A stretch of 64,000 bases of DNA from Nocardioides jishulii (GCF_006007965.1 NZ_CP040748.1:2356001-2420000); one strand, 5' to 3'. Counted from the first letter of the stretch, positions 1-8,768 are shown. Notes: a model not told the origin generated them from the letters alone. Numbers and translations: made by a program.

Positions 1-752
1 ACCACGCGTCCGGCGTACATCACGACCAGGCGGTCGGCCAGACCGGCGATCACGTCGAGGTCGTGGGTGGCGATGACGATCGTCAGGCCCATCTCCCGGT
101 TGAGCTCCAGCAGGAGCTCCAGGATCTGCGCCTGGGTGGAGACGTCCAACGCCGTGGTCGGCTCGTCGCAGAGCAGCAGCGTCGGCCTGGCCACCAGCGC
201 CATGGCGATCAGCACACGCTGCAGCTGGCCGCCCGACATCTCGTGGGGGTAGGACTTGAGCCGGCTCTCGGGGTCGGGGATGCGCACCCGGGCCATGGTC
301 TCGACGGCCAGCGCGCGTGCGTCCTTCTTCGACAGCGACGGGTCGGCGGCGCGAGCCGACTCGACCAGCTGGGCGCCAACGGTGTGCATCGGGTGCAACG
401 AGCTCCAGGGGTCCTGCAGGATGATCCGCGCCTCGCTGGCCCGGAACTGGCGCAGCTCCTCCCTGCTCATCGTCGCGACGTCCCGGTCCCCGACCGAGAT
501 CCGACCGCCCACGCGGGCACCCCACGGGAGCAGGCGCATCAGTGACAGCGCAGCCGTCGACTTGCCCGAGCCGGACTCGCCGGCGAGCGCGACGATCGAG
601 CCTGCGGGCACCTTGAACGAGACGCCGTGCAGGATCTGCAGGTCGCCGCCGGCACGCGGCAGCGAGACGGTGACGTCCTCGAGGTGGACGGCCGGGGGGA
701 CGTCCGCGGGCACCACCGGCTGGTGGGGTCCGCCGAGGGCGGTGGCGGTCAT
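1..752 (-). CDS. ABC transporter ATP-binding protein, oligopeptide/nickel type (C-terminus cut by window edge)
   Basis: ATPase subunit of a Dpp/Opp-like importer that powers uptake at the cytoplasmic membrane. About 250 residues are present, reading from an ATG at 752 to the left edge. Visible motifs in order are Walker A GESGSGKS (about residues 56-63), a Q-loop region around ILQDPWSSLHPMHT that is typical of OppD/OppF, the signature MSGGQLQR and Walker B LLLCDEP followed by the H-loop stretch VIATHDLDV. Its ATG overlaps the TGA of the methyltransferase upstream (ATGA), so the two are translationally coupled. The substrate-binding protein lies two genes upstream in the same run; permease genes are expected beyond the left edge. 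Family assignment is firm; the transported substrate is unknown. Confidence 0.93.
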   Translation of the reverse strand, partial: MTATALGGPHQPVVPADVPPAVHLEDVTVSLPRAGGDLQILHGVSFKVPAGSIVALAGESGSGKSTAALSLMRLLPWGARVGGRISVGDRDVATMSREELRQFRASEARIILQDPWSSLHPMHTVGAQLVESARAADPSLSKKDARALAVETMARVRIPDPESRLKSYPHEMSGGQLQRVLIAMALVARPTLLLCDEPTTALDVSTQAQILELLLELNREMGLTIVIATHDLDVIAGLADRLVVMYAGRV

Positions 753-1846
753 CAGTCCTCCTGCAGCGGCTTGCGGGCGGTGGTGCCCATGGGGTGGCCG
801 CCGGGCAGCAGCTCGTAACGCTCGACGTCGACGAAGCCGGCCTCGCGGGCGATCTCGGCGATGTCGGTGGTGGCGGCGAGACGCCACCAGGGCTCGTTGC
901 CGTGCTCGGCGTCCCAGTCGTCGTTCCAGGCGTCGTACCCGGAGCGGGTGGCGTACGCGCCGACGTCACCGAAGTGCACGTGGCCGCCCGGGCGCAGCAG
1001 GCGGTACGCCTCGGCGAAGACCGACTTGATCGCGTGCGGGGGCATCTCGTGCAGCAGGATGTAGGACGTGACCAGGTCGGCCGACTCGTCGGGGAGCCCG
1101 GTGCGCTCGGCCGCGGCACGGCGGAAGGAGATGTCGAGTCCGGCGTCCTCCGCCCGGCGCTGGGCGTAGTTCAGCTCCGACTGCGACAGGTCGAGTGCGG
1201 TGATCCGCGCCTCGGGGTAGGCCTCGGCCAGCTTCAGGGTGTACTGACCGGTGCCGCAGCCGAGGTCGACGATGTCGGCGTACGTGTCGGCCGGGGCCCG
1301 GTCGGCGAAGGCGCGACGCAGCGCGAAGATGTCACCGCCGCCGCCGTAGATCTTGGTGAGCAGGTACTGGTACACCATCTCGTGGTGCACGAACCCCATG
1401 TGGTCGTGCCCGTCCCAGCCGCCCTCGGTGGCGTGGAACTCGTAGGTCCAGTAGCGCGGGACGTCACCGTCGGTGAGGTCCTCGACCGGTGCCGACGGCG
1501 TGGCCATCGGCTCCAGCAGCTCGCGCCGGCGGTCGAAGGCCTCCACGCCGCGGGGCGTGGAGATCTCGCGCGACCAGCGCAGGGAGGCCGCCTGGAAGCG
1601 GTGGGCCGCGGCGGCCTCGACCACCGGGTCCACCGCTTCCCGCACGGCCACGATGTCAGCGGTGTCGATCCCCGTCTCCGGGGCGAGGACACCGCTCTCC
1701 TCGATCCGGCGGCGAACCTTCGGGCGCAGGGCGCCCGTCATGCCGGTACGCAGTGCCACGACGAACTCGAGCTCGGCGCGGCCGCGCTGGTCGATGCGCT
1801 GGCCCGGGGTACGGGGGTCGGCCTGGGCGTCGGTGACCACGGTCAT
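752..1846 (-). CDS. Class I SAM-dependent methyltransferase (paralogue 1 of the cluster)
   Basis: Predicted cytoplasmic SAM-dependent methyltransferase of 364 residues. An N-terminal region of about 185 residues precedes the Rossmann domain and carries the motif GGWDGHD (142-148). Motif I is DLGCGTG (194-200), an acidic residue ends strand 2 (ITALDLS), and LLRPGGHVHFGDV matches the post-motif III region. The same extra N-terminal layout and GGWDGHD motif recur in the gene at 3799-4851, so the two are paralogues. The start is well placed, with GGAGG 6-8 bases upstream. It lies 50 bases after the solute-binding protein gene and overlaps the ABC ATPase start by 4 bases. The methyl acceptor is not predictable. 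It may act on the transported compound, but that is inference from position only. Confidence 0.85.
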   Translation of the reverse strand: MTVVTDAQADPRTPGQRIDQRGRAELEFVVALRTGMTGALRPKVRRRIEESGVLAPETGIDTADIVAVREAVDPVVEAAAAHRFQAASLRWSREISTPRGVEAFDRRRELLEPMATPSAPVEDLTDGDVPRYWTYEFHATEGGWDGHDHMGFVHHEMVYQYLLTKIYGGGGDIFALRRAFADRAPADTYADIVDLGCGTGQYTLKLAEAYPEARITALDLSQSELNYAQRRAEDAGLDISFRRAAAERTGLPDESADLVTSYILLHEMPPHAIKSVFAEAYRLLRPGGHVHFGDVGAYATRSGYDAWNDDWDAEHGNEPWWRLAATTDIAEIAREAGFVDVERYELLPGGHPMGTTARKPLQED

Positions 1847-1896
1847 GGGTTGCCTCCGGATCGAGGAGTGGGGGTGGGGGGAAAGGAGGTGACGCG

Positions 1897-3414
1897 TCAG
1901 TTCTTGACGGCGTCGTCGAGCAGCAGCATCAGGCCGGTGGAGAAGTCCAGGCCCTCGACGTCGGAGACGGTCGCGTTGACGCTCGGGCGGCCGTACGTCC
2001 AGAGCACGAAGTCCTTCTCGGCCACGTACTCGCTGGCCTCGTGGATCTTCTGGGTACGCGCCTCGGGGTCGAGCTCGGTGCGCTGGGCGGTGTAGAGCTT
2101 GTCCCAGGTGGCGTCCTTGACCATGGGCTTGGTGCCACGGGCCAGCTGCTGCAGGGAGCGGTCGATGTCGTTGAAGCCGATGTCGGAGACGCCCTTGTAG
2201 AAGATGTCCGAGTCGCTGCCCTCGCGCAGCTGCTGCAGCCAGACCGAGATCTCCAGCGACTGCACGGTCGGCTTGAAGCCCACCTCGGTGAGCTGGGCGG
2301 CGACGGCCTCGAGCAGCGGCTTGTAGAGCGAGGTGCCTGCGATGGTGATCTTGGCACCCTCGGCCCCGGCGGCCTTGAGCAGCTGGCGCGCCTTGGCCTG
2401 GTCGAACGCGGGACGGCTGATGTCGTCGGCGTAGCCGTTGACGCCCTCGATCGCGAGCTGGCCGTCCTCCTTGAGGCCCTTGCCGTACGTCAGGGCCTCG
2501 ATCAGCGAGTCGATGTCGATGGCGTGGTTGGCCGCCTCGCGCACCCGCTCGTCGGCGAAGACGCCCTTGGTGGAGTTGAAGGTGAGCATGTTCTGGTTGC
2601 CCGAGTAGCCGCTGGCGACGGTGAACCCGTCGTTGCCCTCGAGCGTCTTCAGAGCGGTGGGCACCATCTCGTGGCCGACCTCGACCTGGCCGGACTCGAG
2701 CGCGGAGGCCAGCGAGTTGGCGTCGGAGAAGTAGCGCAGCTCGATGTTCTCGGTCTTCGCGACGTCGCCCCAGAACTTGTCGTACGCCTTCATCTCGACG
2801 TGGGTGTTCACGTCGAAGTCACCGACGGTGTACGGACCGGTGCCGACCGGCTTGGCGGAGAAGCCCTCCGAGCCCAGCTCGGTGTAGAGCTTCTGGGGCA
2901 CGATCGAGATGTGCGAGATGCTGTTGAGCAGCAGCGGGTCGGCGCCCTTGGTGGTGATCTGGACGGTCTTCTCGTCCAGCTTCTCGACCTCGGCGATGTT
3001 CATGATGACCGTGGCGGCCAGATACATGTTCTTCATCGGCTCGGTGAACGAGAAGACCACGTCGTCGGCGGTCAGCGGGGTGCCGTCGTGGAAGGTGACG
3101 CCCTCGCGGAGGGTGAACGTCCAGGTGACGTCGTCGGTGCGCTCCCACTCGGTGGCCAGGCGGGCCTCGGGCTCGCCGCCGGGGACGACGCGCACCAGCG
3201 GGTCGAAGACGTTGTGCTGCACGGTCTTGTACTGCATCTGGAACGGGTCGATCTGGCCGAGCGAGATCGTGGTGCCGACGACGAGGGTGTCCTTGTCGCC
3301 GGAGCCCTCGGAGTCCGAGCCGCAGGCGGTCAGCAGCGAGGCGCCGAGGGTGAGACCCAGGGCGGCGGCCGCGAGCGAGAACCGGCGCGAACGGCGGGGG
3401 GTGGTGTGCGTCAT
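1897..3414 (-). CDS. Family-5 extracellular solute-binding lipoprotein (Dpp/Opp-like)
   Basis: Substrate-capturing lipoprotein of an ABC importer, 505 residues, anchored on the outer face of the membrane. The N-terminus has basic residues (RRSRRFS), a hydrophobic stretch and a lipobox LLTAC with the lipidated Cys at about residue 31. The run of arginines could also allow Tat export. The body has SBP_bac_5 features such as FTLREGVTFHDGTPLTADDV and PVGTGPY. The ATG at 3414 is preferred over an upstream in-frame start because it has a GAGGA ribosome site and begins directly with the signal peptide. The partner ATPase is two genes downstream. Ligands of this family are peptides, nickel chelates or opines; nothing in the sequence fixes which. 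Confidence 0.92.
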   Translation of the reverse strand: MTHTTPRRSRRFSLAAAALGLTLGASLLTACGSDSEGSGDKDTLVVGTTISLGQIDPFQMQYKTVQHNVFDPLVRVVPGGEPEARLATEWERTDDVTWTFTLREGVTFHDGTPLTADDVVFSFTEPMKNMYLAATVIMNIAEVEKLDEKTVQITTKGADPLLLNSISHISIVPQKLYTELGSEGFSAKPVGTGPYTVGDFDVNTHVEMKAYDKFWGDVAKTENIELRYFSDANSLASALESGQVEVGHEMVPTALKTLEGNDGFTVASGYSGNQNMLTFNSTKGVFADERVREAANHAIDIDSLIEALTYGKGLKEDGQLAIEGVNGYADDISRPAFDQAKARQLLKAAGAEGAKITIAGTSLYKPLLEAVAAQLTEVGFKPTVQSLEISVWLQQLREGSDSDIFYKGVSDIGFNDIDRSLQQLARGTKPMVKDATWDKLYTAQRTELDPEARTQKIHEASEYVAEKDFVLWTYGRPSVNATVSDVEGLDFSTGLMLLLDDAVKN

Positions 3415-3448
3415 GTCAGTGTTCCTCAGGGGGGATGGGGACTGGGGG

Positions 3449-3754
3449 TCAGCGCTCGACCGTGCCGAGCTCGCGCCCGAGTCGCTGGTCGTTCGGGAGC
3501 ACGGCACCGAAGATGCGCGCCGTGAATGCACTGCGCTCGGCGGCGATCCGCTGGGCGGTCTCGTCGTCGGGCTGGTAGCCCTCCACCGAGGCCGGCGTGA
3601 CCACGCCGGCCTCGGCGAGGAGGGCCTCCAGGACCATGTTCCGGTCCTTGAGGATCCACAGCTCGGACGTCACCTCGGTGAGCATCCGGGCCAGGTCGTC
3701 GAGTCGGTCGGACCCGAGGTATGCGGGGCGGTTGGGAACGTCGCCACCAGACAT
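3449..3754 (-). CDS. Unknown 101-residue soluble protein between methyltransferase and solute-binding protein
   Basis: I do not recognise this family. The ORF encodes 101 residues, has a strong AAGGAGG site about 6 bases before its ATG, and sits between the second methyltransferase (44-base gap) and the solute-binding protein (34-base gap), so it is very likely translated as part of the operon. It has no signal peptide, membrane segment or cysteines. The centre (LARMLTEVTSELWILKDRN, then VLEALLAEAG) looks strongly helical and the end has alternating charged and hydrophobic residues. It could be a small subunit or adaptor for one of the methyltransferases, or an independent enzyme subunit. That it is a gene is well supported; the function is open. 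Confidence 0.8.
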   Translation of the reverse strand: MSGGDVPNRPAYLGSDRLDDLARMLTEVTSELWILKDRNMVLEALLAEAGVVTPASVEGYQPDDETAQRIAAERSAFTARIFGAVLPNDQRLGRELGTVER

Positions 3755-3798
3755 TGGTGCCTCCTTCGTGCGGCGGGGCCGCGGGCAGGTCGGGAAGA

Positions 3799-4851
3799 TC
3801 AGAGAGAGGGCTTGGTCGCGCGGGTCACCCAGGGGTAGACACCGCCGCCCACGCCGTAGGACTCGACGTCGACGAAGCCGGCGTTCTTCAGCTCGGCGAC
3901 CCAGTCGTGGGCCATGACCTCGCGCCAGTACGGCTCGCCGCGGTTCTCGGTCTCCCAGTCGAGGACGACCGAGCGGAACGCGTCCTGGTGCTCGTACGGC
4001 GCGATCTCGCTGATCAGCAGGTGGCCGCCCGGCTCGAGGAGGCGGTACGCCTCGGCGATGACCTTGCGGTTCTCGCTCACCGGAATCTCGTGCATCAGCG
4101 TGTAGCAGGCGACGAGGTCGGCGGTGCCCGACTCGAGCCCGGTGTCCTCGGCGGGCGCCTGGACGAAGTCGATGTCCGCGTCTCGGGTCGAAGCGAGCGC
4201 GTGGCCGTGGCGCAGCGCGGAGGCCGAGAGCTCGACGGCGGTGATCCGCGACTGCGGCAGTCGACGGCGGAGCGCGAAGGTGAAGCGCCCGCTGGAGGCC
4301 CCGAGCTCGACGACATGGCGGTAGTCGGTGCGACGGGTCTCGCCGGCCACCTGGGAGCGCTGGTCGTTGAGGTTCTCCCCCGCGCGCACCGCGCCCACGC
4401 CACCGGGTGTGAGGACGTAGGCAAAGACGAGCTCCGAGATCGCCGGACCCATCAGGTCGTGGCCGTCCCAACCGCCGGGGGCGAGGTGGAACCCTTCCTC
4501 CCAGTACGCGGGCGGGACGAGCTCGTCGTCGAGGGTGAGGGTGCCGGAGGGCTCAGCGACCTCGAGCCACTGCTCGACGCCGTCGCGGATCTCCTCGATC
4601 GCGGGCAGCGCCCGGACGTAGATCTCCTCGGCGACCCAGCGGGTGAGGAAACGGTCGAACTCCCAGGGAGCGTTGCCGTCCAGCACCGAGTAGACCGAGT
4701 CACGGCGTTCGTCGAGCCCGAGCGGAGGGTTCGGGACGGCGGTGCGGTAGGTGGCACCAGCGGTGGCCTGCAGCGTACGACCGGCGAAGTGCTGGACCGA
4801 GCCCAGGAACTCCAGGCCCGCGCGGCGGCGCTGACGAAGTGCGATGTCCAT
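3799..4851 (-). CDS. SAM-dependent methyltransferase-like protein (paralogue 2, degenerate motif I)
   Basis: Paralogue of the protein encoded at 752-1846, 350 residues from the chosen start. It shares the N-terminal extension, the motif GGWDGHD (126-132), the MHEIP segment (LHEMP in the first copy) and the C-terminal NAGFVDVE stretch (AGFVDVE in the first copy). Motif I reads ELGASSG (182-188) instead of a glycine-rich DxGxGxG, so SAM binding may be altered. ATG 4851 is favoured over ATG 4887 because AGGAG lies 6 bases upstream. It is first in the run of five genes after a 159-base gap from the flavoprotein gene. It may be an active methyltransferase with a variant loop or a non-catalytic partner of the first copy; the sequence does not decide. 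Confidence 0.82.
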   Translation of the reverse strand: MDIALRQRRRAGLEFLGSVQHFAGRTLQATAGATYRTAVPNPPLGLDERRDSVYSVLDGNAPWEFDRFLTRWVAEEIYVRALPAIEEIRDGVEQWLEVAEPSGTLTLDDELVPPAYWEEGFHLAPGGWDGHDLMGPAISELVFAYVLTPGGVGAVRAGENLNDQRSQVAGETRRTDYRHVVELGASSGRFTFALRRRLPQSRITAVELSASALRHGHALASTRDADIDFVQAPAEDTGLESGTADLVACYTLMHEIPVSENRKVIAEAYRLLEPGGHLLISEIAPYEHQDAFRSVVLDWETENRGEPYWREVMAHDWVAELKNAGFVDVESYGVGGGVYPWVTRATKPSL

Positions 4852-5010
4852 CGCGTCTCCTATCACTATCTGAGAACCACCCTCCACTTGATGGGAGTTG
4901 GTGGGTGAAACCTAAGCCCCAATTGCGGATAGGTCAACGGTTTGATAGTTGAATTAACACGTCCGAAATCATGGGACGCCGTGATGTGCCACCCGCGACC
5001 CCGTGTGGGA

Positions 5011-6387
5011 TCAGGCGTCTGGGTGCGCGCTGGCCACGTGGTCGGCTGCCAGATAGGCCAGGCCGAGGGCGGGCAGCAGGCCGTTGCCGGCCAAGTAGCC
5101 GCTCGCTCCGTGACCGGAGATGCCCTGTGCGGCGCCACCGGAGGCGTACAGGCCCTCGATCGCCGTGCCGTCACCGCGCAGCACCCGGGCATCCGCGTCC
5201 ACGACCAGGCCACCCTGGCTGTGGAAGAGCGCCGGGACGATCTTCACGGCCGCGTACGGCCCCGCCAGCGGGTGGTCGAAGTCGGTACGCCCGAAGTCGT
5301 CCACGCGCTCCCCTGTCGCCGCGGCAGCGGTCGCCGCCAGCTCCGCGGCCAGGGCGTCAACAGGGAGCTTCGTGACGGCAGCGAGCTGCTCGACGTCATC
5401 CGCCCACAGCACCGCACCCGCCTCGACGCAGTGCACGTAGTCGGTGAAGGCGAGGCAACGGGTGTGGATCTCGCGGTCCACGATGATCCATCCCTCGGCG
5501 CCGGGCTCGCGCGCGAGCAAGGGCGCGAACTCGGAGTAGCCGGCGGTCTCGTCACCGAACCGACGCCCCTCGGCGTTGACGACCACGCCGCCGTGCATGA
5601 CGGTGGCCCAGCCGACCAGTGTGCTGGCGTGCTTGGAGAGCGCGGCGTGACCCTGGTAGGCGTCGAGGTGGGCGACGTCTGCACCGAGGGCGGTGCCGAT
5701 GCGCAGCGCGTCACCGCGCGAGGTCTCGCTGCCGTGGTACTGCGCGTCGGCGATCTCCGGCAGGTATTGGGCGACGAGCTCAGGGTTGCCGGCGTAGCCG
5801 TTGGTGGCCAGCAGCACGGCCCGGGTCTCGATCTCCTCACTGCTGCCGTCCGGCGTGGTGACGACGACCGCCCGGACGGCGCCGTCGTCGTCGAGGAGCA
5901 CGTCGGTGAGCCGGGCCGGGACGAAGAGGTCGATGCGCTCCTCGGCCTCGACGGCGCGCACGAGCTGGTCGAGCAGGACGGAGCCGTGGCGACCCTCGAG
6001 GGTGTGGCACCGGTGGGCGGAGTGGCCCGGGTACTGGAAGTCCGTGACCAGCGACAGGGGGAAGCCCAGGTCGTCGGCCATCCATTCAAGCATGGGGGCG
6101 CTGGCCCGGGCGAGCGCGGCGGCGAGCGCCAGGTCGCCCTGCCCCTTGGTCTTGCGCGCCACGTCATCGACGAATCGCTCGACGGAGTCGTCAACACCGG
6201 CAGCAGACTGCCAGCGCGACCCGACGCCGGGGATCATCGCCGTGGAGATCGAGGTGTTGTTGCCGCGGCGGTAGTGCTCGCTGGCTTCGACGACGAGCAC
6301 CTGGAGGCCGTTGCGAGCTGCGCGCAGCGCGGCGAGCAGACCGCCACCGGCACCTGCAACGACGAGGTCGGGTCCTGCTTCAGACAT
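5011..6387 (-). CDS. FAD-dependent oxidoreductase of the fumarate reductase/ketosteroid dehydrogenase superfamily
   Basis: Flavoprotein of 458 residues with an N-terminal dinucleotide-binding segment DLVVAGAGGGLLAALRAARN and a C-terminal FAD-contact region GISGHGASGYLAGNG, the layout of FAD_binding_2 enzymes (fumarate reductase flavoproteins, 3-ketosteroid dehydrogenases, urocanate reductases). Such enzymes transfer hydride to or from alkene or keto-activated substrates. The start at 6387 has GAGGAG 8 bases upstream; an in-frame start at 6426 lacks this. It shares strand and orientation with the transporter/methyltransferase genes and probably shares their job, but a 159-base gap separates them. 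A 14-bp palindrome lies about 130 bases upstream. The exact substrate cannot be named, so I do not call it kstD. Confidence 0.88.
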   Translation of the reverse strand: MSEAGPDLVVAGAGGGLLAALRAARNGLQVLVVEASEHYRRGNNTSISTAMIPGVGSRWQSAAGVDDSVERFVDDVARKTKGQGDLALAAALARASAPMLEWMADDLGFPLSLVTDFQYPGHSAHRCHTLEGRHGSVLLDQLVRAVEAEERIDLFVPARLTDVLLDDDGAVRAVVVTTPDGSSEEIETRAVLLATNGYAGNPELVAQYLPEIADAQYHGSETSRGDALRIGTALGADVAHLDAYQGHAALSKHASTLVGWATVMHGGVVVNAEGRRFGDETAGYSEFAPLLAREPGAEGWIIVDREIHTRCLAFTDYVHCVEAGAVLWADDVEQLAAVTKLPVDALAAELAATAAAATGERVDDFGRTDFDHPLAGPYAAVKIVPALFHSQGGLVVDADARVLRGDGTAIEGLYASGGAAQGISGHGASGYLAGNGLLPALGLAYLAADHVASAHPDA

Positions 6388-6454
6388 GGGATGTCTCCTC
6401 ACGGTGAGAATTCGGGCACCCCCCATGGGTGATCACGCTCGCCCGGGGATGCGC

Positions 6455-6494
6455 CGCGCCACCAGCTGCGCCACACCCTCGGAACGTCGTCACC
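6455..6494 (-). repeat. Truncated tRNA-Ala copy (5' half plus upstream flank)
   Basis: This 40-bp stretch matches 6681-6720 at 35 of 40 positions. The matched part covers the first 26 nucleotides of the tRNA-Ala gene at 6634-6706 (acceptor 5' strand and D-arm) and 14 bases of its 5' flank. The anticodon arm, T-arm and acceptor 3' strand are missing, so it cannot make a tRNA. It looks like the remnant of a tandem tRNA duplication. Confidence 0.7.
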
Positions 6495-6515
6495 GGTCAC
6501 TGCGACTGCGTCACA

Positions 6516-6529
6516 CTAACGCTCGTTAG
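6516..6529. promoter_or_regulatory. Palindromic operator candidate CTAACG-CT-CGTTAG (TetR-like)
   Basis: A perfect inverted repeat with 6-bp arms and a 2-bp spacer, lying 129 bases upstream of the flavoprotein start codon. Short palindromes of this shape are typical for TetR-family repressors of catabolic genes. No TetR gene is in the window, so the regulator is unknown. Confidence 0.5.
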
Positions 6530-6595
6530 GCCACCGGGCGGACACGGGTCTCCGCGGTGGACACTGCCCCGGACGACGAGGCACCCGTGAAACGA

Positions 6596-6627
6596 CGAAG
6601 GGCCCGAGCGACTGCTCGGGCCCTTCG
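6596..6627 (-). terminator. Rho-independent terminator after tRNA-Ala
   Basis: Perfect 14-bp inverted repeat (arms 6596-6609 and 6614-6627) with a 4-base loop, just beyond the 3' end of the minus-strand tRNA-Ala gene, followed on that strand by a short T-containing tract. Confidence 0.8.
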
Positions 6628-6633
6628 TTCCGG

Positions 6634-6706
6634 TGGAGGTGAGGGGACTCGAACCCCTGACCCCCTGCATGCCATGCAGGTGCGCTACCAGCTGCGCCAC
6701 ACCCCC
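6634..6706 (-). tRNA. tRNA-Ala (anticodon GGC), copy 1
   Basis: Folds as a complete 73-nt cloverleaf on the minus strand. The anticodon stem CCTGC/GCAGG encloses loop ATGGCAT, giving anticodon GGC, which reads GCC and GCU. The acceptor stem has the G3:U70 pair that is the classic alanine identity element. The CCA end is not fully encoded. It is identical to the copy at 9241-9313. Confidence 0.97.
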
Positions 6707-6806
6707 GGAAGGTCGTCCCCGCTCTTGGGCGGCGACTGCAGAACCATATCCGATCATCCGCGCGCCCGCCGAATCAGGGTCCGGACCTCGGCGGCTCCGG
6801 TCCCCC

Positions 6807-7847
<1,041 letters not shown>

Positions 7848-7876
7848 CTACGGCGACGACCGTGGCCCCAGGAAGC

Positions 7877-7906
7877 CCCCCGATGACGTCTCCCCCGATG
7901 ACGTCT
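7877..7906. repeat. 15-bp tandem duplication in a divergent promoter region
   Basis: The unit CCCCCGATGACGTCT occurs twice in direct succession (7877-7891 and 7892-7906) between the divergent aldo/keto reductase and carboxymuconolactone decarboxylase genes. Each unit contains the palindromic core GACGTC. It could be a duplicated operator or a replication slip. Confidence 0.6.
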
Positions 7907-7991
7907 CGGCGCCAGAGGCTTCCCCAGCGAGCTGGATAGGAGTTCCATGGAAGACGGCGGTGATCGATCCCCGCGAGTTGAGGAGATGACG

Positions 7992-8336
7992 ATGACGGAC
8001 AACCCCGACAGAAGTGGGTGGAACGGCGCCAGGGACACCTTCGGCGACTTCGCCCCCGGACTCGTCCACTACACCGACCGGGTGCTCTTTGACGAGGTCT
8101 GGGAGCGTGAAGGGCTGTCCAAGCGAGACCGCAGCCTCGTCACCGTCTCCGCCCTCACCGCGCTGGGCAAGATGGACCAGCTGTCCTTCCACCTCCTCTT
8201 CGCCCGGCAGCACGGCGTCACCGACGAGGAGTTGAAGGAAGCCCTCCTGCACCTGGCGTTCTACTCCGGCTGGCCGAACGCCATGGGCGCGACCACTCTG
8301 CTGAAGAGCATCGTCGAGAGCGAGGAGCGGCCATGA
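7992..8336 (+). CDS. Carboxymuconolactone decarboxylase family protein
   Basis: Small (114 residues) all-helical protein of the CMD/AhpD-like family. The core reads RDRSLVTVSALTALGKMDQL, then HLLFARQHGVTDEELKEALLHLAFYSGWPNA, the usual CMD signature. No CxxC is present, so it is on the decarboxylase-like rather than the AhpD peroxidase-like side. The start at 7992 has GAGGAG 6 bases upstream; an in-frame ATG at 7947 with its own AGGAG would give 129 residues. It overlaps the following cupin gene by ATGA. CMD, cupin and aldo/keto reductase genes commonly travel together as detoxification operons. The real reaction is unknown. Confidence 0.88.
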   Translation: MTDNPDRSGWNGARDTFGDFAPGLVHYTDRVLFDEVWEREGLSKRDRSLVTVSALTALGKMDQLSFHLLFARQHGVTDEELKEALLHLAFYSGWPNAMGATTLLKSIVESEERP

Positions 8337-8768
8337 CCGAGCACGGGTTCGACCAGATCTTCCCGCTCGGCGCGACGAACGACGCCTACGCGCAGTACTT
8401 CACCGGGCAGAGCTACAACGCTCCGCTGACCGATGGGAGCGTTCCCGTCGCCAACATCACCTTCGAGCCCGGCTGCCGCAATCACTGGCACATCCACCAC
8501 GGCCGCGCCGGGGGGCGGTGACCAGGTACTCCTCTGCACGGCGGGCAGTGGCTGGTACCAGGCCGCAGGCCAGGACCCCGTCAGCATGGAGCCCGGAACC
8601 GCGATCCGCGTCCCGGCCGGCACCAAGCACTGGCACGGCGCCAAGGCGGACTCGTGGTTCTCCCACCTCGGGTTCATCACTCCGGGCGAGGACATGCGCA
8701 ACGAGTGGCTCGAGCTGGTCGACGACGAGCACTACCTCGCACTGCCCACGAGCGGAGAGAACGCATGA
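8333..8768 (+). pseudogene. Cupin-domain protein, broken by a single-base frameshift
   Basis: The first frame gives a cupin start ending in NHWHIHHGRAGG and then stops at 8521. The reading continues in another frame as GDQVLLCTAGSGWYQAAG and RVPAGTKHWHGAKADSWFSH to 8768. Removing one G from the six-G run at 8510-8515 restores one protein of about 144 residues with both cupin metal-binding motifs (the HxH pair and the later H-W-H). So either a recent +1 insertion inactivated the gene or the run length is a sequencing error. The start overlaps the CMD stop codon and the stop is followed directly by the next gene, so operon structure is kept. Confidence 0.85.

Noticed and set aside
794..2095. 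Long plus-strand ORF opposite the methyltransferase and solute-binding genes
   Set aside because: Codon content is Gly/Val/Leu/Arg-rich with no motifs; it is an antisense shadow of two well-supported genes.
5011..6387. Naming the flavoprotein kstD or fumarate reductase
   Set aside because: Only superfamily features are visible; no steroid genes or partner subunits lie nearby.
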